Origin: Paraescarpia echinospica
Taxonomy: Eukaryota > Annelida > Polychaeta > Sabellida > Siboglinidae
Length of the DNA stretch: 64,000 bases
NCBI GenBank assembly: GCA_020002185.1
Contig: CM034538.1
Span: 3,812,773-3,876,772, forward strand
Direction: 5' to 3'
Shown here: positions 33,551 to 48,100 of the stretch, one piece after another
Layout of the letters: every line of letters starts with the position of its first letter
Numbering within the stretch: the first letter of the stretch is position 1
Program-made: the position numbers and the translations under genes
Notes under the pieces: generated by a model
Seen by the model: the letters and a program-made list of their open reading frames with translations, nothing else
Databases searched by the model: none
What the model was told of the DNA's origin: nothing

Positions 33551-34018
33551 GTATGTAGTTCATTTTGTGCGGATAATTCACAGCAGAAGTTCAACAACCG
33601 CAGAACTGGCACTTGTCAACAATGTCACCCGTCGGTGGCCAATGCCACCTCGGTCAGGCTCGAAGGACTCGCTAAATCATGTCGATCAAGTCTCCGTTTA
33701 ATTGCAGCTCAAGCCTCCTACCTAAGCCTACGGCTAAACGTTCTGTACCTGACGGAAGCTACTAGCTAGTGACATATGCCGGACCAATCAAAGTGTATAA
33801 CTATACTTGTTTGCTTACACGTGTCCATTAGACTGTCTGTTTTCATCAAGTTCATGTGAAATCTTTTTAGTTTGATGAGGGTTTGAAGTTTGGAAAGACG
33901 AATACATTGTCCGTCTGGCTGTTTGTCAGTGTCATACAATTACCAACTACTACTGTCTAGGACTAGGTGCGATCGTGCAGATATAAATTTGTAATAGGCC
34001 GTGGCCGTGAATACATAT

Positions 34019-34056
<38 letters not shown>

Positions 34057-34804
34057 TATAATTACACATTTAGCGACCAAGTGCTACACTGTCATATAAA
34101 GTTTCTATGACATAGCCATAGGCCATGTAGATAGGGCATATGCCGTGGCTATGCCAAAGGCAATACGTACTACCAGTTCAGAAAGAAGTGTATCATACAA
34201 CGTAGTCTAGATTCATATTTTTATTTACTTTATCATCAATACAAAGGCTTGTGACTGTACCTCTGCATGGTTGTCCCAGATTCCTCGTTTTATTGTGTTT
34301 GAGTGGTGGAGACAGTCTGCTCAGATTACATAATTCCTGTCTACAAACTTTGATAACACGCTGCTATCTTCTAACTTAAAATTTAAGCTGTCAAACAAGT
34401 TTTGCTAGTTCATGTCCTAAATAAATCAGATTAAATTTGATAAAAAATGTCTGAGTCAGACCCCTGCTGAAAATGCCTGATTTTAGATGCTTAGTTTGAT
34501 ATATCTCACATGGTGTATCATGTAAGAAGACATCTTAATTCTAACTGCAGTTATGGCTTAACAAACACATGTAGGGTAGAATCCTTCAAACCCAGAAAAC
34601 GGCCGTCAAAGATCACTTTAAAATACACAAAACAGAGTTAATTAGTGGGTAGCTAGAGTAGCAATTGATAAAACGAATACCAAAGAATAATTTTCAGGGG
34701 AAATCTCAAAATCGATGGATTCGCGATTTGTTCACATAAACGGCATTTACGGAAAATCAGATTTACCGACATCCGACTCATTTTGTTAAGATGGGTCACA
34801 TATG

Positions 34805-35105
34805 TATATACTAGCTGTGTTACCTGACGTTGCCCAGGGGAAAAAAGGCAGTCATATGTGCCAGACACCCCAAACCCATCCGAAATGTTTCCAGCCAACC
34901 TGCATTAATAAATGGTAACTGGTCACTGGCCTAGTTGTTAGGACAACCTTTTGCCAGAAACCTCAATATCAATCGCTCACCTGTCTAACTGACGTAACCA
35001 GCAACAGCGGATAATGAGTTGAAATTTAAGCACGATACATGCAAAACTAACGGAGATGTGGATGCACAAACAAACAGAGAACGAATTGTTTTATAATATA
35101 TAGAT
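34805..35105 (+). mobile_element. Possible interspersed element bounded by TATATA
   Basis: It begins TATATACTAGCTGTGTTACC with GACGTTGCCCAGGGG and ends with a CACAAACAAACAGAGAACG stretch and TATAATATATAGAT. These end signatures resemble widespread short elements whose class I cannot name with certainty. Confidence 0.35.
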
Positions 35106-35109
35106 CATC

Positions 35110-35150
35110 TTGTTTGTGCACCAGATCAGATGGATCTGGTGTACAAACAA
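35110..35150. repeat. Hairpin, 18-bp arms
   Basis: TTGTTTGTGCACCAGATC at 35110-35127 pairs with GATCTGGTGTACAAACAA at 35133-35150 (17 of 18), with a 5-base loop. Confidence 0.85.
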
Positions 35151-35449
35151 AAAAGCTGGAGATATGACCCGAGTCTATGGTCAAATTATAAATCTGAGTA
35201 AGTAAGATGCAGATCAATGGCAAAGTGAGTCCCTGTGTTCAGGGTACATGTAAACATATGGTAAACTGACTACAGACTCCTACAGGAGATGTGATTTATG
35301 CACCTGTCTGGACTGGGGTGCCTGTTACACCCTGCAGTTGCTAGACAGCCTAGGCATATCTCTGTTAGTTGCCCCATGCATGTTTTTAGGGTAAATTGCA
35401 AAGCCTCACAGGCTATGAGTATATATCTTTTCTTTCACTATTTAAGGAG

Positions 35450-36055
35450 TGTCGTTTAATGTATGGCAAGTTATATTTCAGATATTATTTTGCAAATTCG
35501 TGTTTAGGTCTGGCAGTATGTATATTTTTAGATTTCCGAGTGTCATGATGGTGAATATTAACATTTGGTGTAATCTGCCAGTTTAATAAGTAGACAGGTA
35601 AATTTTTGTGAGCGTATTTAAAGTAAAATTATAATTCTTGTAAGTTAATTGATCTTCTATTTTTAACAAATTTAGTTGTTTAAAAAGCTCTGTGTGATAA
35701 TTGTATCCATTTGACGTTATTATACGAACAGCTTTCTTCTGAATTTTCATCAATCTGTTTCCTTTGTATCCCCATGAATATGTGATAATATTAACGATTC
35801 ATATAACTTGTTTTTTTCTAAAGGTAATACATGTTTTAGCCTATTTAATATGCCAATAATTTTTGCACATTTATTAGAAATGTTTTCTGTATGTCTTTTC
35901 CAATTTAAATTTGAATCCAGGGTTAACCCTAGGAAATTAAATTCATCCACTTTTTCAATATATGTATTATCTATTTTAAGTGTAAGGGGTTGTGTACCTT
36001 TATTGGGGACATGAAAAATAATGTATTTGCAGACCTGTGTCTTGTATTTTATAGG
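35450..36055 (-). mobile_element. LINE reverse-transcriptase C-terminal remnant
   Basis: The minus strand from about 36055 reads KIDNTYIEKVDEFNFLGLTL then NLNWKRHTENISNKCAK and LYESLILSHI. After a frame change it continues KIQKKAVRIITSNGYNYHTE, LFKQLNLLKIED and HHDTRKSKNIHTARPKHEFA. This is the classical order of a LINE reverse-transcriptase palm-to-thumb end. It is decayed and 5'-truncated, and stops about 20 bp before the acceptor of the exon at 36076. Confidence 0.9.
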
Positions 36056-36103
36056 TGCCAAGTTGTCTTTTCCAGGGTGGCATCAAAGGAACAATGAAGA
36101 GAT

Positions 36104-39100
36104 ATGCTTGGCGCCTTCTCCACAAGAGTGAGACGTAAACAGAAAGCATGGTAGGTATATTGGAGTTGGCTACAATTGTTGTGAATCTGTACTATAATCT
36201 ATATATCATTTTAATATCTAATACAATTGAGCTATAAGTGTAAGGCTGCTGCGCTGGCAATTCAACAATAATAGTACTAAAATGTTATTATATTGAATGT
36301 ATGAATAATATTAATTAACTGTTACCCATATATATATATATATATAATATTATACTAGGTATAATGTTGTGTGTTCATTCTGTGCTTATCATCATTAATT
36401 ATTTATTGGTTATTTAAAAAATGGATGGCCGAAGGCAGGGGTTGTATCTTAAACATGGGTCTGCCCAGGATCTTTCAAAAATAACTCTGAAATACATGTA
36501 CTGTGTATACATAATATTTGATACAATAACACACTGAAAAAGTGGTGCCTAAGAAAACGGGAGATGCCAAACTAAGAAAGGGTGCTTGGGTTCTTGTCTC
36601 AAGGTCTCTCTGCCTACCCCCCTCTGCATGAAATGTACATATTTAAATAAGTGCATTTCCACTAAGGTACTTTCTACCCATTCAAACAGCCAGGTGTGCA
36701 GCTCGTGTGCACGGCAGACTGTGTCTGTGGCTATTTTAGCTCTTGTTGGCCGACTGTCAGAGCTGATTACTAGGACAGGTCTCACACTTGCCACAGTCAC
36801 TTCACACGCAGGCCTCCAGTTCAACATGGACAATCAAGTTGAACCTGTATATATACATATACATAATGTGTACACATGATAAACATACAACACAATAATG
36901 TGCATGAGAAAAGTGTATCAAGTTCAACCCAAATGTTATAACAAGTAAAAAGGGGATGGGGTAACAAAATAGTATATACAATACAGATAACAATACATAC
37001 GACTAACTGATATATTAATATATATATATACATGGATGGTGTGTGCAATAAAATGGTGTACATATCACTATGAAGTCATGGAAGTGTATGCCTGGCTAGA
37101 TATGCACACACAATTTACAGCCAACTAACGTGTGGCACTATACATTAATCCAAATAATGTACAAAACTATTATTATTTTATATATTAATTATTTTTCTAT
37201 AGTTCTAAAAATGTGGACAGTATTCAACCAATTAGTCTTCCCAAAGTGTACAACTAAACTATTTGCATAAAGTGTTTAATTATGCAGGACTTGATATTAG
37301 GAATTAGTTACTAGTTGTTAGATATGATGTGTCAGAACATTTGAACAGTTTTACTTTATAGATCTATATTAATTTTGAAGATGTGGATAGGTGTAATTTG
37401 TTATTTAAATTGATGAATAATGATGAGTTCCCAGGCCAAAATGTGTGGGGTGAACTTGTGAAATTATGTGGCCCTGACCAATAAATAGGTGTCCACCTTC
37501 ACCCACAGTGTTGGGAGTATGTGCAAGAAAAGTGCTGTCTAATGTACCACAGTGTGCAACCTGTATGTACCACAATGTACAACCTGTATGTACTACAGTG
37601 TACACCCTGTAGGTACTACAGTGTACAACATGAATGTACCACAGTGTACAACCTGTATGTACCACAGTGTACAACCTGTATGTAACACAGTGCACAATCT
37701 GTATGTACCACAGTGTACAACATGTATGTACCACAGTGTACAACCTGTATGTGCCACAGTGTACAACCTGTGTGTACCACAGTGTACAACATGTATATAC
37801 CACAGTGTACAACCTGTATGTACCACAGTATACAACCTGTGTGTACCACAGTGTACAACATGTATATACCACAGTGTACAACCTTTATTACCACAGTGTA
37901 CAACCTGTATGTACCACAGTGTACACCATGTATGTACCACAGTGTACAATCTGTATGTACCACAGTGTACAGCCTGTATGTACCACAATGTACATCCTGT
38001 ATTTACCACAGTGTACAACATGTATGTACTGGTCACAGTATACAACCTGTATGTACCAGAGTGCACAATCTGTATGTACCACAGTGTACAGCCTGTATGT
38101 TCCACAGTGTACAGCCTGTATGTACCACAGTGTACAACATGTATGTACAGTGTTTCAGTCATATTATTAAGTAAAGCCAAGTACAGATAACCTTTACAGG
38201 TAATATTACATTTGGGCTTGTGGCAGTATTACGCAACCATGGTATAATTTATTGGAAGCGTAAACCAGAACAGGTAGAAAGAAAATATGTATTTTCAACC
38301 AATGTAGCTGCAGTATTTGCTAGGTGGCATAGACTTCAATGGTGTTTTAGACTTTTAGTGCCATGCCCCCCACTTGCCCTTCCCCCAGGCATATACCCTG
38401 TGTTACCCTGTGGTATGTATGCAGTCACTGGTCTGGCTCTGAGGCTTGGGGAAACACTTAGATAAAGGCTAGGCTCTTAGAAAGTAAAAATAGACCTAGA
38501 ACCAGAAGGATTAGAAGGAAGCACTTGAAATCCTTTCTCTAGACAACTTTTGGACATGCTGAGTTCATTTTGGATAAGTGGAAATTTGGAACTGAGCTGC
38601 ATTCACACCTACAGAATTAAAACGGTTCAGCTAAATTGTTTTAGTTAAACCGGTTCATGTTTGAAAATTGTGAGCATTCACACATGCAATAGCTAAACCG
38701 TTTTAAGGAGGAAGTTGGTATGTGCATATGCGCAAGCTAGCATAACAAAATTGTTAACGATGTCCCCCTGACCCCGCCTCGGCGCCCTCACTCAGGTCGC
38801 GGTTCACACGATTAGCAATGCACCGATGTATAATTATATTTCCTTCTAAATCGGGCTACCCCCGATCGTCTCCCCACAACTCCAGTAACAGCCGAACTTC
38901 CCCATCGTCCCAATTGTCGCGCCAAAATTTTGTTTATATTTATGTTATTGACAGGAAGCGGCGAGGCGCGAGATCGAATGCGCATCACTGTGACGTGCTT
39001 AAAATGTTTTAGCTAATCCGCTTGCGTTCACACTTGCAACTTGAACCGTTTTAGCTGAAACGGTTTAACTAAACCACCTACTGAAGTGGATTAGCTAAAC

Positions 39101-42100
39101 CGTTTTAGTTCAAACGTTTTAGCGCTAAATCGCGTTCACACGTCTGTTTTCTGACTGGATTAGTTAAACCGTTTTAAAGTGTAAGTGTGAACGCAGCTTT
39201 GTTCTCTATTTTAACCTGAATGTGAAGAGCTCTACAAATTAACACAACATTCAGACCTTACAAGTTACATTTGATGTGTGTTCCACACCTTTTAGCATAC
39301 TGTAAATGTTACGTGACATGGTTATGCTGTGCAAACACCTGATGATGTCTTGGTCATTCTCAAAGAGGTAGATGTATTCGAAATCTGTCAGGGTTTTTTA
39401 ATTAAAAAAGAGAAATCAGATTTGGGGTTGAATCCATGTAAATACTTTATTCTCATTCCAACACACTTTCTTGATTCTGATTATACCAAAGATACCAGTT
39501 ATTATACCACTAAAGGTACTTAAGGCAGTAAAGTCACAACTTGTTCAATACTAAAGTGTTCTTTGTCATAAATTGTTAATTTAATATCACTTTGTAAATT
39601 AGTGGTAGTGAGCAGACATACTGCTGGTCAACATATTGACTTAACCGAGTCTCAGACTTGTGACGTTACAACATTAAAGTCAGAGGTCACACACACACAT
39701 GCACGCACGCACACACACACACACATACACACTTGGAAGACTTACTACATGTCTCTCAAGAGACAGTACACTTTTCACAGGTATACCTGTAGTACTTCTA
39801 AAGATGAATGTCAGACGTCTCACGATGTGAATCTAGATAAGTACAGAGTGACAAATATACATGTATACTTGTACACATATTATAATTATAACGATGTTTT
39901 GTCATGTAGATGTCATTAAATTCATGGCTTATGCACATGTGGGGCAAAGTCTATCCCCAGTCACAACATATCCGTATTAACAGGTCTAAACTCCTCTACT
40001 GACACATGAGATAGTCATGGCTAGCTTGGCACAGCTACATGTCATATTTAAACCAGCATGATTTCACTGGGTGCCAGGACTGAATCCCCTCGACAAAATA
40101 CATCTGGCTGGCAAAAACCTGAGCACTAGATAGTAGATATATATACATTGTAATAAATAGGACATCTAGAATCAAATCCGTTCACAAGATAAGACAATAA
40201 TATGATTAGATTTAACAATCTTATTGTCAATATCTACACAATTATTAATTATTTATTATTAGCTAGGGCATCAGCTAGGGTATCTGCAAAGGCATCAATT
40301 ACGGCATCGGCTAAGGCATCAGCTAGGGCTTCACATAGGTCATCAATTAGGTTATCGGCTAGGGCATCAGCTAGGGCATCAGTTAGGGCATCAGCAAAGG
40401 CATCAGCTAGGGCATCAGTGAGTGTGTGACCAGGTCTGTGTGAGCCAGCTAGTCCAGCTTGGAGCTGTTCACTGACAGCGGCTCACCCTTTCCCAGCCTC
40501 AGCGGTCTACATCATGTTACATATACTTCACGGTTGTCTTCTGTTGTAATGTGGAGGTGTTCTTGTAGTAAACTGTCTACATCATATTACCTATACTTCA
40601 CGGTTGTCTTCTATTGTAATGTGGAGGTGTTCTTGTAGCAAACTGTCTACATCATGTTACATATATATATACTTCACGGTTGTCTTCTATTGTAATGTGG
40701 AGGTGGTCTTGTAGTAAACTTGCTACATCATGTTACGCGTACACTGTATATTCTTCACGGTTGTCTTCTATTGTAACGTGGAGGTGTTCTTGTAGTAAAC
40801 TGTCTACATCATGTTACATATACTTCACGGTTGTCTTCTATTGTAATGTGGAGGTGTTCTTGTAGTAAACTGTCTACATCATGTTACATATACTTCACGG
40901 TTGTCTTCTATTGTAATGTGGAGGTGTTCTTGTAGTAAACTGTCTACATCATATTACATATACTTCACGGTTGTCTTCTATTGTAATGTGGAGGTGTTCT
41001 TGTAGTAAACTGGCTACATCATGTTACATATACTTCACGGTTGTCTTCTATTGTAATGTGGAGGTGTTCTTGTAGTAAACTGTCTTCATCATGTTACATA
41101 TACTTCACGGTTGTCTTCTATTGTAATGTGGAGGTGTTCTTGTAGCAAACGGTCTACATCATGTTACATATACTTCACGGTTGTCTTCTATTGTAATGTG
41201 GAGGTGTTCTTGTAGTAAACTGTCTACATCATATTACATATACTTCACGGTTGTCTTCTATTGTAATGTGGAGGTGTTCTTGTAGTAAACTGTCTACATC
41301 ATCTTACATATACTTCACGTTTGTCTTCTATTGTAATGTGGAGGTGGTCTTGTAGTAAACTTGCTACATCATGTTACGCGTACACTGTATATTCTTCACG
41401 CTTGTCTTCTATTGTAACGTGGAGGTGTTCTTGTAGTAAACTGTCTACATCATGTTACATATACTTCACGGTTGTCTTCTATTGTAATGTGGAGGTGTTC
41501 TTGTAGTAAACTGTCTACATCATGTTACATATACTTCACGGTTGTCTTCTATTGTAATGTGGAGGTGTTCTTGTAGTAAACTGTCTACATCATATTACAT
41601 ATACTTCACGGTTGTCTTCTATTGTAATGTGGAGGTGTTCTTGTAGTAAACTTGCTACATCATGTTACATATACTTCACGGTTGTCTTCTATTGTAATGT
41701 GGAGGTGTTCTTGTAGTAAACTGTCTACATCATGTTACATATACTTCACGGTTGTCTTCTATTGTAATGTGGAGGTGTTCTTGTAGCAAACTGTCTACAT
41801 CATGTTACATATACTTCACGGTTGTCTTCTATTGTAATGTGGAGGTGTTCTCCTAGTAAACTGTCTACATCATGTTACATATACTTCACGTTTGTCTTCT
41901 ATTGTAATGTGGAGGTGTTCTTGTAGTAAACTGACTACCTGGTACATCATGTTACATATACTTCACGGTTGTCTTCTATTGTAATGTGGAGGTGTTCTTG
42001 TAGTAAACTGTCTACATCATATTACATATACTTCACGGTTGTCTTCTATTGTAATGTGGAGGTGTTCTTGTAGTAAACTGTCTACATCATGTTACATATA

Positions 42101-45100
42101 CTTCACGGTTGTCTTCTATTGTAATGTGGAGGTGTTCTTGTAGTAAACTGTCTACATCATGTTACATATACTTCACGGTTGTCTTCTATTGTTATGTGGA
42201 GGTGTTCTTGTAGTAAACTGTCTACATCAAGCTACATATACTTCACGGTTGTCTTCTATTGTAATGTGGAGGTGTTCTTGTAGTAAACTGGCTACATGTT
42301 ACATATAGTGATATACTTCACGGCTGTCTTCTATTGTAATGTTTAGGTGTTCTTGTAGTAAACTGGCTACATCATATTACATATTCTTCACGGTTGTCTT
42401 CTATTGTAATGTGGAGGTGTTCTTGTAATAAACTGTCTACATCATGTTACATATACTTCACGGTTGTCTTCTATTGTAATGTGGAGGTGTTCTTGTAATA
42501 AACTGTCTACATTATATTACATATACTTCACGGTTTTCTTCTATTGTAATGTGGAGGTGTTCTTGTAGCAAACTGTCTACATCATGTTACATATACTTCA
42601 CGGTTGTCTTCTATTGTAATGTGGAGGTGTTCTCCTAGTAAACTGTCTACATCATGTTACATATACTTCACGGTTGTCTTCTATTGTAATGTGGAGGTGT
42701 TCTCGTAGTAAACTGTCTACATCATATTACATATACTTCACGGTTGTCTTCTATTGTAACGTGGAGGTGTTCTTGTAGTAAACTGTCTACATCATGTTAC
42801 ATATACTTCACGGTTGTCTTCTATTGTAATGTGGAGGTGTTCTTGTAGTAAACTGTCTACATCATGTTACATATACTTCATGGTTGTCTTCTATTGTAAT
42901 TTGGAGGTGTTCTTGTAGTAAACTGGCTACATCATGTTACATATACTTCACGGTTGTCTTCTATTGTTATGTGGAGGTGTTCTTGTAGTAAACTGACTAC
43001 ATCATGTTACATATACTTCACGGTTGTCTTCTATTGTAATGTGGAGGTGTTCTTGTAGTAAACTGTCTACATCATATTACATATACGTGACGGTTGTCTT
43101 CTGTTGTAATGTGGAGATGTTCTCGTAGTAAACTGTCTACAGCATGTTACATATATTTCACGGTTGTCTTCTGTTGTAATGTGGAGGTGTTCTTGTAGTA
43201 AACTGGCTACATCATGTTACATATACTTCACGGTTGTCTTCTATTGTAATGTGGAGGTGTTCTTGTAGTAAACTGTCTACATCATGTTACATATACTTCA
43301 CGGTTGTCTTCTGTTGTAATGTGGAGGTGTTCTTGTAGTAAACTGGCTACATCATGTTACATATACTTCACGGTTGTCTTCTATTGTAATGTGGAGGTGT
43401 TCTCGTAGTAAACTGTCTACATCATGTTACATATATTTCACGGCTGTCTTCTATTGTAATGTGGAGGTGTTCTCGTAGTAAACTGTCTACATCATGTTAC
43501 ATATACTTCACGGTTGTCCTCTATTGTTATGTGGAGGTGTTCTTGTAGTAAACTGTCTACATCATGTTACATATACTTCACGGTTGTCTTCTGTTGTAAT
43601 GTGGAGGTGTTCTTGTAGTAAACTGGCTACATCATGTTACATATACTTCACGGTTGTCTTCTATTGTAATGTGGAGGTGTTCTCGTAGTAAACTGTCTAC
43701 ATCATGTTACATATATTTCACGGCTGTCTTCTATTGTAATGTGGAGGTGTTCTCGTAGTAAACTGTCTACAGCATGTTACATATACTTCACGGTTGTCTT
43801 CTATTGTAATGTGGAGGTGTTCTTGTAGTAAACTGTCTACATCATGTTACATATACTTCACGGTTGTCTTCTGTTGTAATGTGGAGGTGTTCTTGTAGTA
43901 AACTTGTACTGACAGCACCTTTACTTTGAACGGCTCACCTCTGGTCTGGAACACTTCCTCGGAGTGCAATTCTTGTGTAATAGTGCGCACCACAACACAA
44001 TGATAAAACAGCAAACAATGAGTGTGTAAAGAGGAGGAGTTGTCGGGATTGTGTTTGGGATGTTGTTGTCGGGATTGTGTTTGGGGTGTTGTTGTCGGGA
44101 TTGTGTTTGGGATGTTGTTGTCGGGATTGTGTTTGGTATGTTGTTGTCGGGATTGTGTTTGGGGTGTTGTTGTCGGGATTGTGTTTGGGATGTTGTTGTC
44201 GGGATTGTTTTTGGGATGTTGTCGGGATTGTGTTTGGGATGTTGTTGTCGGGATTGTGTTTGGGATGTTGTTGTCGGGATTGTGTTTGGGATGTTGTTGT
44301 CGGGATTGTGTTTGGGATGTTGTTGTCTTACAGTCCATTTATTGAACTGAACACAGGCCTCGGTGTTAACTCTCCGAACTACGAATGGTGTGTTTCTAAA
44401 GTAAAGAAACTTACCATTTAACTAGTATCAATCGTTCACCAAATTTTGTAAGCTATTAAAAATATGTTGATTGAATCAGCTATCAAGTGCTAGTTTTCAA
44501 TCTCATTATTACAATTTAAAATCAGTGTAACACAATTACTACTGTAATAATAATAATAACGAGGTAACTTGGTAATCTTTTGCACCTAAATCAAATGTAA
44601 GTTGCAATGCTGAGCTGTGCTCAACACACTGAGCCTGACACGCCACACTGCTGTTACCAACAACTCCACAGTTGACTGTCTTCCGGCTGACTTGGTGTGT
44701 TCAGGCTCACTACTGTTTTGTAAGCAACACTGATGTCTGGTCATTGTCTGTCAGTACTCCAATGATCTTGGTCATTGACTCACGTCAGTGTGTGAGCATT
44801 TGACACGCATTGTCAGAGATAGAACAAGAGTACATGAGGACTACATTGCTGGCTGTCTAACCCAGAGAGACAGTGTCACTATACAATGTAGGCTGTTTGT
44901 TCATTTATACATTCAATTAGCATGTTGACTTGTGCCATTCTGTCGTCTGAGCAGCCAAAGTTCACTTGGCTGTCTGCCAGTTCTCTTCCTGGCACCATTC
45001 ACCTCTGATCTACCAACAATTTCAGAAAACACTTAAAGAGTTAGCTACTTAAATGTGTGTTTGCTATACAATGTTTTCCAGAGTGTCTTTTTCCTAGCCA

Positions 45101-48100
45101 TAGGAATTGAGTGGTAGACCACTCTCCTCCTGGGAGCTTCAGTGTAACTAATACTCTAACCCAATGGTTTGTCACTCCAAGGATGGGGTAAGTTTTTTAG
45201 TGCTAAGTCATATATCAAATTCTCACCTATGACATGGCTAATATCCTGCATTTTGTCAAGGAAAGTGACACCATTGCAGTGCTTCATTAGGAAATGCCTG
45301 CAACTGATCACAGGAGATATATCTTTGGTTGCTTGTTCTAGCCATCTGTTCTCTTTTAATGGTCATTGTATTTAGCCCGTTCTTATGTTACAGGAATATG
45401 TCTCACTTTTATCACCTTTAATGAAAATACATTTTAAAGAACGTTGTATGAATTTCTAGTGCTGTAAAATACAATAATTATGGTTCATTTTCTGTCCGCT
45501 GACTTAGTGTTGTCTGAAGTTAGTCGGGTGTGCCAGTGGCTCAGCTGGCTCCTGTGTTGAAGTCATGTAATTGGTGCCAGACTCATGTAGGTCACTAGCA
45601 GCCATGAGCAAACCAAGTAACATAGTTAATATCTACCAGCAGCTATGTTGTTAACGATTTTGCTTATCAAATTAAAAACATCTGTGTTGTAAGCTACTAA
45701 AGTGATAAATTATTAATGTAGATATTTATAAATACTGTGGCACCTCGTTAATCCAGACACTTTGGTCACAATGTTTTTTGTACTACAGTTTCTGTACTGT
45801 CCTGTGCACATGTACTACAGTTAATGTACTGTCCTCTGTACGTGTACTACACTTTCTGTACTGTCCTCTGTACATGTAACAGTTTCTGTACTGTTCTGTG
45901 TGCGTGTACTACAATTTCTGGACTGTCCTGTCTACATGTACTACAGTTTCTGCACTGTCATCTGTACATGTACTACAGTTTCTGTACTGTCATCTGTACA
46001 TGTACTACAGTTTCTGTACTGTCATCTGTACATGTACTACAGTTTCTGTACTGTCATCTGTACATGTACTACAGTTTCTGTACTGTCATCTGTACATGTA
46101 CTACAGTTTCTGTACTGTCATCTGTACATGTACTACAGTTTCTGTACTGTCATCTGTACATGTACTACAGTTTCTGTACTGTCATCTGTACATGTACTAC
46201 AGTTTCTGTACTGTCCTCTGTACATGTACTACAGTTTCTGTACTGTCATCTGTACATGTACTACAGTTTCTGTACTGTCCTCTGTACCTGTACTACAGTT
46301 TCTGTACTGTCATCTGTACATGTACTACAGTTTCTGTACTGTCCTCTGTACCTGTACTACAGTTTCTGTACTGTCATCTGTACATGTACTACAGTTTCTG
46401 TACTGTCCTCTGTACATGTACTACAGTTTCTGTACTGTCCTCTGTACCTGTACTACAATGACTACCCACATCAAAGGGACTTGGTGTTTGCATGTAGGAC
46501 TCAGAGGTTTTAGGTGTGTTCCAGTTGTTCACTACGTCTGGACATACCAGGATATGTGTTATGTCTGTGCTGGACCTTGTTGCTGCTGAGTGAGACCACT
46601 ACTAGTATTAGTATGACACCTATGCTGTCTGCTTCACCTGTCATGTGACTTACCTTTGCTGATGACCGTTCAGGTGTGTCTGATGTACTTCTTAGATAGC
46701 ATTGCATCAATGTATCTTTAGAATGTACATAATATAATTCTTAGTCACAAAGTGTGGAAAGTTGTAATTGTTGCGTAACTGTGTAGTTGCCATGTAGGGT
46801 TAACTAAGGACACACAGGTGTGCATATCCACATATATAATAAATAATACACTAACTTTGTGGTTAGTGTGGCAGTATCTCCTCCCAGGTGCTAACTTTGG
46901 GGTCAGTGTGGCAGTATCTCCTCCCAGGTGCTAACTTTGGGGTCAGTGTGGCAGTATCTCCTCCCAGGTGCTAACTTTGGGGTCAGTGTGGCAGTATCTC
47001 CTCCCAGGTGCTGACTTTGGGGTCAGTGTGGCAGTATCTCCTCCCAGGTGCTAATTTTGGGGTCAGTGTGGCAGTATCTCCTCCCAGGTGCTGACTTTGG
47101 GGTCAGTGTGGCAGTATATCCTCCCAGGTGCAGACTTTGGGGTCAGTGTGGCAGTATCTCCACCCAGGTGCTAACTTTGGGGTCAGTGTGGCAGTATCTC
47201 CTCCCAAGGTGCTAACTTTGGGGTCAGTGTGGCAGTATCTCCCGAGGTGCTAACTTTGGGGTCAGTATGGCAGTATCTCCTCCCGAGGTGCATGTTCTCT
47301 TCTTTAGGACATTGGCTTGTGCGAGCTACAAACAGTGTACAAATTGGATTATAAGTTGACACCATGGAAGTTTTGCGTTCACAAAATGCCATATTTACAC
47401 TTGATCTGTAGAACATAAATGGTCAGCAGAAAGGTGTGTCAGATAACAAGTGTGTAATGGTGATATATGGTCAGCAGAAAGGTGTGTCAGATAACAAGTG
47501 TGTAATGGTGATATATGGTCAGCAGAAAGGTGTGTCATATAACAAGTGTGTAATGGTGATATATGGTCAGCAGAAAGGTGTGTCAGATAACAAGTGTGTA
47601 ATGGTGATATATGGTCAGCAGAAAGGTGTGTCAGATAACAAGTGCGTAATGGTGATATATGGTCAGCAGAAAGGTGTGTCAGATAACAAGTGTGTAATGG
47701 TGATATATGGTCAGCAGAAAGGTGTGTCAGATAACAAGTGTGTAATGGTGATATATGGTTTGTTGTTCCATGGAAAAATGTCAGCTAATTTAGTCATGTC
47801 ACAATTTGGTGTAAGTGTATTATGATACCCCTGTGTATTGCAGAACAGTCATTACGACTGCTCGAAGCACTTTATATTTAATTGAATACCATCTTGACTC
47901 TCTGGGAAACATTCAGCCATACTGCAATTACTGCACGAAGAATATTCTAACAAATATCCACCTCTGTCTAAAGCCTGGTACTCATTCAAACAGCTGAGTG
48001 AACTGGAACAACGTGGAATGAACAAACTTGCTCAAGATTTGAACAGCAACAAGAGGACGTGAACCTGGTGTAATTTGATCAAGATTTGAACAGCAACAAG

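Noticed and set aside
37405..38190. Long open frames on both strands (up to 212 codons)
   Set aside because: Artefacts of the 23-bp repeat.
45535..45620. tRNA-like A box (GTGGCTCAGCTGGC)
   Set aside because: No matching B box at the correct distance.
45824..46589. Three overlapping open frames of about 190-230 codons (Cys/Tyr-rich)
   Set aside because: All read the same 32-bp repeat in different frames, with no splice or start context.
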